From: a bacterium
GTDB lineage: Bacteria > Latescibacterota > UBA2968 > UBA8231
NCBI GenBank assembly: GCA_027593305.1
Contig: JAQCJA010000195.1
Span: 1 to 7,898 of the forward strand
DNA length: 7,898 nt
Reading direction: 5' to 3'
Positions 1-6,417 of the stretch are shown here, piece after piece. The stretch's first letter is position 1, and every line of letters starts with the position of its first letter. Position numbers and translations under genes: made by a program. The notes beneath the pieces are model-generated. The model had not been told where the DNA came from, searched no databases, and was given only the letters and a program-made list of their open reading frames with translations.

Positions 1-1036
1 CGACATTCTCCGCCGGCACCTCGGGCTCCAGCACGTGGGTGGGCCCCAGCATGAGGCCCCCATCGGTCCCGTGGAGGGATTGCGCCAGTTCCTGCACCCG
101 GCTGCGCATGTCCTGCGCACTGCCGAAGGGGAAGGTCGTCTGTGTTCCGACGCAGCCGTCAAAAGCCAGCCGTTTGCCGAAGCGCCGGCGAATCGCCAGC
201 AGATCCATACACTCGGGCTGCACCGGATTGAGGATCGTGATGCCGATCTCCACCAGGTCATCGAGGATGTCCCAGATGTTGCCGTCGGAATGGTACCACA
301 CATGGATGTCAGGTTTGTGGGCCCGCGCCGCCGCGATCACCCGGGCCCAGCGCGGCTTCATCACCTGGCGCCAGAGCTCGGGCTGAAACATGAGGGCCTG
401 CTGATTGGCCACGTCATCCCCCGTGCCGATGCAGTCGAACCCGGCCCGCCCCGCAGCTTCGGCGACGAGCAGATTGTTGTCACAGAACTTGTCGAGCACC
501 GTCTCGGCCCAGTCGCGTCGCAACAGCAGGTCTTCCAGAAACGGCACGTAGCCCCGCACCTGCCAGGCGTTCTCGTACATGTGGCCGACAAAGATCTGCG
601 TGTACCTGCCGGCAGCCTGCGCCTGCTCCACAGACTGGCGCATGGCTGTATCGAGCCAACCGGCGCGGCTGGCGATGGGATACTGCTCCAGTTCCTCGAT
701 GCCTGCCGCCGACGCCAGGGGACTGATGTATTCGGTGAAGTGGTAGAAGCCGTGGTCGATGTGACCACAGCCGTTGCCATCGATGGTAAAACCATCCGCA
801 CCATGTTTCCGGCCGACGTGGTACACCGAATGGTCTGGCGGCGCAAAACCCGGCGGCGGTTGCAGGCCGGCACCGATGCCGGTGTCCATGTCGAAGTGCA
901 CCAACGGGCTGCGGCCCAGATGTTGGGTCATCTTCGCCAGCATGTGAGGTGTGTACGAGGCATGGCGCGGCACTCGATCCACCCCCTGGAAACCGGCGAA
1001 GGCCAGGAACCGCTGCCGCTGCGTCATCTGCATCAT
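1..1036 (-). CDS. URO-D family protein (uroporphyrinogen decarboxylase / corrinoid methyltransferase-like), 3' end outside window
   Basis: Reading leftwards from ATG at 1036, 345 codons are open to the window edge, so the stop lies outside. The protein has the URO-D superfamily TIM-barrel pattern: an N-terminal RQRFLAFAGFQGVDRVPR start (residues 8-24), GTGDDVANQQALMFQP (204-219), YHSDGNIWDILDDLVEIG (248-265), ILNPVQPECMD (268-278), FGKRLAFDGCVGTQ (286-299) and a near-terminal GGLMLGPTHVLEPEVPAEN (326-344). Only about 5-25 residues seem to be missing. Where MtaA/MtbA-type methyltransferases have a His-X-Cys zinc motif, this protein has His-Ser-Asp (249-251), so zinc-thiol methyl transfer of that type looks unlikely. 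It is probably not the haem-pathway HemE either. No signal peptide is seen, so it is probably cytoplasmic. It starts inside the stop codon of the GH95-like gene, so the two are very likely co-translated. The substrate is unknown; a role with carbohydrate products is inferred from context only. Confidence 0.88.
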   Translation of the reverse strand, partial: MMQMTQRQRFLAFAGFQGVDRVPRHASYTPHMLAKMTQHLGRSPLVHFDMDTGIGAGLQPPPGFAPPDHSVYHVGRKHGADGFTIDGNGCGHIDHGFYHFTEYISPLASAAGIEELEQYPIASRAGWLDTAMRQSVEQAQAAGRYTQIFVGHMYENAWQVRGYVPFLEDLLLRRDWAETVLDKFCDNNLLVAEAAGRAGFDCIGTGDDVANQQALMFQPELWRQVMKPRWARVIAAARAHKPDIHVWYHSDGNIWDILDDLVEIGITILNPVQPECMDLLAIRRRFGKRLAFDGCVGTQTTFPFGSAQDMRSRVQELAQSLHGTDGGLMLGPTHVLEPEVPAENV

Positions 1037-3264
1037 CACGCCACCTGCCGGTCCGGTTTCAGCGTCACCACTGCCCCCTTGGGCACACGCAGGCGCAGGA
1101 CCCGCCCGGTCACACGCTTGTCGCTGCCGTCGGCCCGACACAACCGTGCCGCCGCACCAGGCCACGGGTTGGCCAGTTGCAGCACGCCGCCGGCCAGGCT
1201 GTGAATACGCACCTGGCGGATCTGGCCGCGTGCGCGCCGGGCACTCAGCAGGAAGGCACCGCCCGTGCGCACCTGCCGAAAGCCGACATCCCGCCATTGC
1301 TGCGGCGCCCCGGCGAACAGATAGATAACCCCGCGGCGCTCGTGTACGAGCAGTTCGTGCAGCGCCGCAACACAGGACATGCCGGCGTCCATCTGCATGA
1401 TCTCGTGACTCTTGTCGAGTTGCCCCATGGACCGTCCACCCATGAGCGACACCCCGGGAAAGTCGATGTTGTGCAGCGTGCCATGCCCTTTGTTGGTGAA
1501 CACGCGCCGCCAGATCTCCAGCCACAACACGGCGGCATCGGCATTGCCCACGCGTGTGTGGATCATGCTCGCCCAGGGCACACACCAGCCGCTCCACAGC
1601 CCCGGCCCCTCCGCCAGCCAGCGCCGCAGGCTGCGCTCCACCAGCCCCGCCGTAGCATCGTCGGTGAGATCGAACAGGTCGAAGGGTGAGATCCCCGCCA
1701 GATGCGAGTGATGTCGGTGGCTCTCCTCCAGCGGCGTGCCCTCCCACAGAGCGATCTCCTGTGCACCCGCCGGCCCGATGAGGCAGGCCTTTGGCAGCCG
1801 CTGGGTGATCTTCGCCCATATGGGCCTGGGTGCCTGCCGCAGCGTCGCTGCCGCCTCCTGCAGGTCCTCACTCAGGCGATGGATGCAGGCCAGCTGAAAG
1901 CTGGCGTTGCGCCCCCAGGCGTCCATGCCGGCACCGCGATACTCGGGTGAAACAGAGATGGGCAGCACGTAACCGTCACCCTCCTCCTCCAGCATCTCTT
2001 CGTACACACGCATGGCGCCCTGCATGAAAGGCCACGCCACTTCCTCCAGGAACCGCCGATCAACGGTGTAGCGGTAGTAGCGGTACATCATCTGCGCCAC
2101 CCAGGCGGTACAGCCGTGGTCGACGCTGCCCGTCCAGAAACCGCCCATGCAAGTGCCGCGATCGTCGACGGCATGGGGCAGCATGAGTCCGTCGTCAATG
2201 CCGAGAAAGGCGTGGGCGTTATGGCGCAGCACCGGCGTCCACGTATGGATCATGTCGAACAGCGGCCGCAGGTGTTGGAGGCGGTTGCCGTGGAAGGCCG
2301 GCCAGTAACACATCTGCACGTTGATGTTGAAGTGGTAGTCGCTGGACCAGGGCGGCATCTGGTATTCTTCGATCCACGGGCCCTGCAGCGTGGCGGCGAT
2401 GCCTTCCGGCTGCGTCAATCCGGCGAACTTGTACATGCCGTAGTCATAGAGGAATGCCAGTTGCGCATCCGGCAACTCGAGTTGCGCCGCATCCTTCCAG
2501 TAGGCTTTCCACCAGCGCCCGATGCGGCGACGGAGCGTGTCCATACCCGCCGCCGCGTGCGCCCTCAGCAGGGCGGCAACAGCAGCCTGCGCCTGTGGCT
2601 GGTCCGGCCCACGAGCCACGCCAACGACCAGACTGCGGCCCTGCCAGGCGTAGCCGACGCAGACACCGGGATCAACGGGCAACATCTGGTACCACCCGGC
2701 TGCGTCACTGGTGGCAAACCGTTGCGGCCGCTGAAAGGAGATCGCCGCAAGTTCGACACCCACCCAGTTCCACGCCGGCAAGCGCGACACCTTCGGCACC
2801 ATCAGGCCCGGTGGCAGCTCGATACAGGCAAGATCCGCCTGCATGTCCAGCAGCAGCCGCACGGTGTACTGCCGCCGGCCCTTGCGCAGGCCCACGGTGA
2901 CCGTGCCGTCCGCCGTGTCCAGCGTTCCCGTCGTCAGCTCCACGCCAGGGCCGAAGTCCAGTTCCAGGCGACCCACAGGGATGATGCTCGGACGAGGGGG
3001 TTCACCCTCGGGGCGTGATGTGTCTTCAAAGAGCGCGCGCAGTCGTGACTCATCGCCGCTTTCGAGACAGGCGCGGATGTTGGCGTACGACTGTTTCTCC
3101 GTCCACGGCAGACCGCCGCGATGGTCCCACAGGTCGGCGCGGCCGAGGGTCAGGCACAGCACGCTGCCCTGGCCCCAGATCATCAGCCCCAATCTGCCGT
3201 TGCCCTGCAGCATACCCGTGTGGGTGCGGGGCAGCGGGAACTCCCATTCGTAAGTACCTGGCAT
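1036..3264 (-). CDS. GH95-like glycoside hydrolase (alpha-L-fucosidase-type)
   Basis: A 742-residue protein, close to the usual size for GH95. It has the family architecture: an N-terminal beta domain opening with MLQGNGRLGLMIWG (18-31), an (alpha/alpha)6 catalytic domain and a C-terminal beta domain. Catalytic landmarks align with those described for bifidobacterial AfcA. SSDYHFNINVQMCYWPA (307-323) carries the Asn pair N313/N315. ISVSPEYRG (436-444) offers E441 as candidate general acid. MQMDAGMS (623-630) sits where the family has FQIDGNFG, giving D626. ESHRHHSHLAGISP (514-527) matches the HRHLSHLYGLYP block. Known GH95 members cleave alpha-1,2-fucose, and some act on galactose, so the exact sugar is uncertain. 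There is no signal peptide. The frame stays open upstream to 3363, but the upstream residues look non-coding and similarity begins with MPGTYEWEFP, so ATG 3264 was chosen; only a weak purine stretch precedes it. It is first in the unit with the URO-D gene. Confidence 0.87.
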   Translation of the reverse strand: MPGTYEWEFPLPRTHTGMLQGNGRLGLMIWGQGSVLCLTLGRADLWDHRGGLPWTEKQSYANIRACLESGDESRLRALFEDTSRPEGEPPRPSIIPVGRLELDFGPGVELTTGTLDTADGTVTVGLRKGRRQYTVRLLLDMQADLACIELPPGLMVPKVSRLPAWNWVGVELAAISFQRPQRFATSDAAGWYQMLPVDPGVCVGYAWQGRSLVVGVARGPDQPQAQAAVAALLRAHAAAGMDTLRRRIGRWWKAYWKDAAQLELPDAQLAFLYDYGMYKFAGLTQPEGIAATLQGPWIEEYQMPPWSSDYHFNINVQMCYWPAFHGNRLQHLRPLFDMIHTWTPVLRHNAHAFLGIDDGLMLPHAVDDRGTCMGGFWTGSVDHGCTAWVAQMMYRYYRYTVDRRFLEEVAWPFMQGAMRVYEEMLEEEGDGYVLPISVSPEYRGAGMDAWGRNASFQLACIHRLSEDLQEAAATLRQAPRPIWAKITQRLPKACLIGPAGAQEIALWEGTPLEESHRHHSHLAGISPFDLFDLTDDATAGLVERSLRRWLAEGPGLWSGWCVPWASMIHTRVGNADAAVLWLEIWRRVFTNKGHGTLHNIDFPGVSLMGGRSMGQLDKSHEIMQMDAGMSCVAALHELLVHERRGVIYLFAGAPQQWRDVGFRQVRTGGAFLLSARRARGQIRQVRIHSLAGGVLQLANPWPGAAARLCRADGSDKRVTGRVLRLRVPKGAVVTLKPDRQVA
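1037..1046 (-). promoter_or_regulatory. Ribosome binding site and stop/start overlap for the URO-D gene
   Basis: On the minus strand AGGTGG (1046-1041) lies 4 nt before the ATG at 1036 and 7 nt before the ATG at 1033. The upstream gene stops with TGA at 1038-1036, and the A of that stop is the A of the first ATG (TGATG). This suggests translational coupling. The 7-nt spacing slightly favours the second Met as the true start, which would change the protein by one residue. Confidence 0.55.
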
Positions 3265-3319
3265 CGGTCTGCTTTCCCGGTTTCGGTCGCATTCGGCCTG
3301 TCTGCGGCTCGTCGAGGAT

Positions 3320-3349
3320 ATTGTCACGCAGATGCCGGGCCAAGCGCAA
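3320..3349 (-). promoter_or_regulatory. Possible promoter for the GH95-URO-D unit
   Basis: In the 130-bp region between two divergently transcribed genes, the minus strand carries TTGCGC (3349-3344), an 18-bp spacer and GACAAT (3325-3320). This is a weak sigma70-like pair with 3/6 and 4/6 matches, about 55 nt upstream of ATG 3264. No operator palindrome was found beside it. The call rests on position and partial consensus only, and a lineage-specific sigma factor could use other signals. Confidence 0.25.
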
Positions 3350-3376
3350 ATGGCGCTGTCCAATTGCTGGCATTCC

Positions 3377-3385
3377 TGCTACACT
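3377..3385 (+). promoter_or_regulatory. Possible extended -10 element for miaA
   Basis: TGCTACACT matches an extended -10 (TGn plus TACACT, 4/6 to TATAAT). No good -35 lies at 17 bp. Its end is 9 nt before the miaA ATG at 3395, so transcription would begin within about 0-3 nt of the start codon, giving an almost leaderless mRNA. The leader TGTTGTGCGC has no Shine-Dalgarno sequence, which fits. An alternative is TTGTCA (3321-3326, 5/6 to the -35 consensus) with a poor GCAAAT 19 bp downstream. Confidence 0.3.
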
Positions 3386-3394
3386 GTTGTGCGC

Positions 3395-4354
3395 ATGAAT
3401 GAGGCTGACAACACCCACCTGCCGGCGGCTCTGCCCCGCAATCTGCTCGTCGTCTGCGGCGCCACTGCATCGGGCAAGACCCGGCTGGGTGTGGCTCTGG
3501 CCCGGCGCTATGGCGGTGAGATCATCTCCGTCGACTCACGCCAGGTGTACCGGGGGCTGGACATCGGCAGTGGCAAGGACCTGGCCGAATACCAGACCCC
3601 CGACGGCTCCATTCCCTACCACCTCATCGACATTGCCGGGCCGCAGCAGGTGTACAGCCTGTGGAACTATCTGCAGGATTTTGACGCCGCCTTCGCCGAC
3701 ATCACCGACCGTGGTCGCCTGCCCGTCGTCGTTGGCGGCACGGGACTCTATCTGGAAGCCGTGCTGCGCGGCTACGAGGTCCCGCAGGAGCCCGCCGATG
3801 AGGGCCTGCGCGCCGAACTCATGCGGCAGTCCCCCGAGCAACTCGAAGAACGGCTGCGCCAGTTGGCGCCGGAGCGCTACCGCAACCTCGACACCAGTGG
3901 CGGCAAACGACGATTGGTCCGCGCCCTGGAAGTGGCCCTGGCCGAGGCCCGTGCCGGCACCCTCCGCGCCGCCACGGTCCGTGCCGAATTGCGCCCCCTG
4001 GTTCTGACGATCCGCTGGGACCGAGCCGTGCTGCGCCAGCGCGTCGCCACACGCCTGGACGAACGCCTCGCTGCCGGCCTCGTCGAAGAGGTGCAGAAGC
4101 TGCTGGATGCCGGCATTCCCATCGAACGGCTCGATCAGCTGGGGATGGAGTTCCGCCACGTCGGCCACTATCTGCTGGGGGACACCACGCCAGAGCAGAT
4201 GCGCGCCGATCTGCTGCAGGCCATCGGCCAGCTCGTCAAACGCCAGGACACCTACTTCCGCGGCATGGAGCGGCGCGGCACACCGATGCACTGGCTCGAC
4301 GGGGACGACCTTGCAGCAGCCATGGCCATCGTCGATCGTTCCATTCCTGGGTGA
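3395..4354 (+). CDS. miaA: tRNA dimethylallyltransferase MiaA
   Basis: A 319-residue cytoplasmic enzyme that transfers a dimethylallyl group from DMAPP to N6 of A37 in tRNAs reading UNN codons. This is the i6A step that precedes ms2i6A formation. Visible motifs: P-loop GATASGKT (22-29), SVDSRQVYRGLDIGSGKD (45-62) with D47 in the position of the catalytic Asp, YHLIDI (75-80), GGTGLYLEAVLRGY (114-127), KRRLVRALEV (171-180), the R-x(3)-R-x(5)-GLVEEV region (216-233) and KRQDTYFR (282-289). DIGSGKD in place of the enterobacterial DIGTAKP occurs in several non-proteobacterial lineages. ATG 3395 was chosen because the 21 upstream in-frame codons show no family similarity; there is no Shine-Dalgarno before it. 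Unusually for this core gene, no mutL or hfq neighbour is present; divergent carbohydrate genes lie upstream and a broken permease lies downstream. Confidence 0.96.
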   Translation: MNEADNTHLPAALPRNLLVVCGATASGKTRLGVALARRYGGEIISVDSRQVYRGLDIGSGKDLAEYQTPDGSIPYHLIDIAGPQQVYSLWNYLQDFDAAFADITDRGRLPVVVGGTGLYLEAVLRGYEVPQEPADEGLRAELMRQSPEQLEERLRQLAPERYRNLDTSGGKRRLVRALEVALAEARAGTLRAATVRAELRPLVLTIRWDRAVLRQRVATRLDERLAAGLVEEVQKLLDAGIPIERLDQLGMEFRHVGHYLLGDTTPEQMRADLLQAIGQLVKRQDTYFRGMERRGTPMHWLDGDDLAAAMAIVDRSIPG

Positions 4355-4439
4355 CAGGGCGGATGTTCTGTTTGGGAAAGTTGGCAAAATACCCCACATT
4401 GGGATCGGAAACTCGAAGCAATCGGAGCCCCCGCCCGTC

Positions 4440-4874
4440 ATGTGGATCCTGATCCGCAAAGAGCTGCTGGAAAACCTGCTCACCCTGCGCCTGGGCGTGG
4501 CCCTCGTGTTCTGCGTGATCCTGGCCGTCATGGCGACCCTCATCGGCAGCCTTGACTATTCCAACAATCTTGACAGTTACGCCTCGGAGTCGGCCAGCCA
4601 GAGCGACCGCAACAGCCAGGCCACCACGTACAACAGGGTCGACCCGTCGATCAGGGTAGCCCCCATGCCGCTGTCGGTACTGAGCCGCGGCAACGTATCC
4701 ACCTCGGGCCAGGGCGTTTACTTCGGTCTGGACTATGTGCCGATAGGCTTACTCCCATGCGTTCGTCAGGCATCGTCTTGCTTGGTTAGGGGAAAGACGG
4801 AATCTACGCCTTCTGCCCCTGCTCCGCCCTCAATGGGGGGGTATGAAACACCACACTGTCCCCGTACACGGTAA
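4440..4874 (+). pseudogene. ABC-2 type transporter permease, N-terminal fragment
   Basis: The open frame codes for 144 residues, but only about the first 102 look like a gene product. MWILIRKELLENLLTLRLGV followed by a hydrophobic helix (about 17-38) and a polar loop with MPLSVLSRG (76-84) is the usual start of ABC-2 permeases of about 450-500 residues that have a long extracytoplasmic loop after helix 1. Similarity ends near VYFGLDYVPIG (93-103; around 4746). The remaining 42 residues are non-hydrophobic, use rarer codons (TTA, AGG, GTT), and the last ones are antisense to the 3' end of the GH29 gene. The five or so further helices expected of an intact permease are absent, so it cannot form a channel. 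It begins 85 nt after miaA in the same direction; GGAG (4424-4427) is too far from the ATG to be a good ribosome site. An alternative is a real short membrane protein, which I consider less likely. Confidence 0.7.
4746..4803. other. Rearrangement junction between permease fragment and GH29 gene
   Basis: This 58-bp stretch joins the last recognisable permease codon to the stop codon of the convergent GH29 gene. It is less GC-rich than its surroundings and matches neither flanking family. It holds an imperfect hairpin, CGTCTT (4774-4779) with AAGACG (4794-4799), 14-nt loop. There is no T-run on either side, so a role as terminator is doubtful. No IS terminal repeat or target duplication is evident. 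Confidence 0.4.
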
Positions 4875-6384
4875 CCGTCGGCTGGCAGGCCACGGCGCGA
4901 AACTCGTAGGCCGACCCGGGTTGCAGGTCCGTGATCCGGGTGACAAACTCGCCCGCTGCGTGCAGGCTCTGACGTTCGCTTGGCTGCCAGTTGTCGGCCG
5001 CATCCGTGAGCAGCTTGTGCAGGCGGAATTCGAAGCCGACGTCGACACTCCCCCCTTCTCCGAGGTCGAGGAGTCGTCCCGACAGCTGGCAACTGCCCGC
5101 CGTTGCCGGGGGGCCGACATCGAGCCCAGCCATCCCGGTCGCCACCGCCGGCGGCAGCAGTCCGACCTGAGCATCCGCAATGCGCAGCACGACAGCGTTG
5201 GGCCAGCGTCTGTTGTTGTACAGTCGCTGCATGCGGGCAACGCTGATCCACAGGCGATCACCATCCTGGTGCCAGTCGATGGCGGGGCCGTCCGCGGCGA
5301 CAAGATCGTCAGCCTGACCGAGCACCTGTACCACTGTCTGCGCCCCGGCCCGAACGGAGAACAGTGAGATCTCCTTGCGCGTGCCCTGTGGCCAGGGCGT
5401 ATCACCCTCTATGAGGGCATACACGACCGTTCCATCCTTGGATGCCGTGAACCAGACGTCCCCTTCACAGGGGATGCGCCAGGGCCGCACGCCGCGGATG
5501 GCCTCACCGTTGACGAAGTTCCACAGCGCGATCTCACGCAGCAGAGCCTCCTGCTCGATCGGCAGTGCGCCATCCGGCTTGGGACCAACATTGAGCAGCA
5601 GGTTGCCACCTTTGGCGCGCGTCTCAATGAGCAACTCGAGCAACTGCGTTCCCGTCTTGTACTGCTCATTCGTCGGTTTGTACTGCCACCCGGTGCCCAT
5701 GGTGACACAGGCTTCCCAGGGCTCGGCGGAGGGAATGCCGGGGATGTGCTGCTCGGGTGTCGGCATGGCGCCACGGGTGACCACGATATCGGCGTCGATC
5801 TCCCAGCAGAATTCGCAGAGTCCCTCGGCGGGGCCATCAAAAAAAAGAATGTCGATCCTGCCGTAGTTGGTCAGCAACTCCCGCATCTGCGCCTGGTTGT
5901 GTGCCAGCAGCCCGTCACAGTCTGCGGGCCGCACACCCCGGTGCACCGGCATCCCCTTGCTGTGCAGGAAATGGAAATCATCCGGCGAGAAGTAGAGACC
6001 AATGGCGATGCCCTGTTGGCGGAATGCGTCGATGACCTCGGCGGTGATGTCCCGCTCGAAGGGTGTGTTGGCGATACCGAAGGGTGTCGTCTGCGTGTGG
6101 AACATGCAGAAACCGGAGTGATGCTTGGTGGTGAATACCACGTAGCGTATGCCCGCCAGCTTCGCCAGGACGGCCCAGGCCCGGGGATCGAACGACCTGG
6201 GTTGGAACGTGGCGGGCAGATCGTTGATGAAGCGACGGAGATAGTCGTCGGATGCGCCCGCCATGGAGTGGCCGATGACGGCGCCCAGTTGACTGTCCAT
6301 GCTCCAGTGGATGAACAGGCCAAAACCGAGATCGCTGAACCACTGCAATCGCCGGCTGTTGTTGCCAGGGATGTCTGCTGCCAT
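4804..6384 (-). CDS. GH29 alpha-L-fucosidase with C-terminal fibronectin-III-like domain
   Basis: A 526-residue protein, predicted retaining exo-alpha-L-fucosidase. The TIM barrel begins with WFSDLGFGLFIHWSMDS (15-31). TTKHHSGFCMFHTQTTPF (85-102) is the substrate-pocket block, with Ser where most members have Asp (KHHDGF). YFSPDDFHF (131-139) follows, then YGRIDILFFDGPAEG (174-188) with D183 as probable nucleophile. EPWEACVTMGTGWQYKP (221-237) supplies a possible acid/base Glu (E224). GGNLLLNVGPKPDG (259-272) closes the barrel. Residues about 303-420 look like the small beta domain, and about 425-516 resemble a fibronectin-III-type module (FRLHKLL, FVTRITDLQPGSAYEFRAVA, YGDSVVFHTP). No signal peptide is visible, so it is probably cytoplasmic unless exported otherwise. 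ATG 6384 was chosen over the in-frame GTG at 6411 because AGAGGA lies 7 nt upstream of it. It is last in the Ldh_2/phosphoesterase/GH29 unit, 33 nt after the phosphoesterase stop. Confidence 0.93.
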   Translation of the reverse strand: MAADIPGNNSRRLQWFSDLGFGLFIHWSMDSQLGAVIGHSMAGASDDYLRRFINDLPATFQPRSFDPRAWAVLAKLAGIRYVVFTTKHHSGFCMFHTQTTPFGIANTPFERDITAEVIDAFRQQGIAIGLYFSPDDFHFLHSKGMPVHRGVRPADCDGLLAHNQAQMRELLTNYGRIDILFFDGPAEGLCEFCWEIDADIVVTRGAMPTPEQHIPGIPSAEPWEACVTMGTGWQYKPTNEQYKTGTQLLELLIETRAKGGNLLLNVGPKPDGALPIEQEALLREIALWNFVNGEAIRGVRPWRIPCEGDVWFTASKDGTVVYALIEGDTPWPQGTRKEISLFSVRAGAQTVVQVLGQADDLVAADGPAIDWHQDGDRLWISVARMQRLYNNRRWPNAVVLRIADAQVGLLPPAVATGMAGLDVGPPATAGSCQLSGRLLDLGEGGSVDVGFEFRLHKLLTDAADNWQPSERQSLHAAGEFVTRITDLQPGSAYEFRAVACQPTVTVYGDSVVFHTPPLRAEQGQKA

Positions 6385-6391
6385 TGATGCG

Positions 6392-6397
6392 TCCTCT
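6392..6397 (-). promoter_or_regulatory. Ribosome binding site that fixes the GH29 start
   Basis: AGAGGA on the minus strand (6397-6392) is followed by a 7-nt spacer and the ATG at 6384. The alternative in-frame GTG at 6411 has no such site. This supports a start nine codons inside the longest frame and confirms that no N-terminal signal peptide is encoded. Confidence 0.65.
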
Positions 6398-6417
6398 GCT
6401 GGGGTCGTCACAGGGGC

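Noticed and set aside
35..1204. Long plus-strand open frame of 389 codons opposite the URO-D gene
   Set aside because: Its translation has no recognisable domain and runs antisense to a frame with clear URO-D motifs; it results from GC-rich codon bias.
2116..3018. Plus-strand open frame of 300 codons opposite the GH95-like gene
   Set aside because: It is an antisense shadow with biased composition and no motif; the minus strand carries the conserved protein.
3265..3394. Operator or riboswitch in the divergent intergenic region
   Set aside because: I found no convincing palindrome, repeat or riboswitch core in these 130 bp; only weak promoter-like hexamers.
3536..4543. Minus-strand open frame of 335 codons across miaA and the permease start
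   Set aside because: It overlaps MiaA, which has unmistakable motifs, and itself shows no domain or plausible start context.
4774..4799. Inverted repeat CGTCTT/AAGACG as a bidirectional terminator between convergent genes
   Set aside because: The stem is only 6 bp with a 14-nt loop and no T-run on either strand; it is noted as a structure but not called a terminator.
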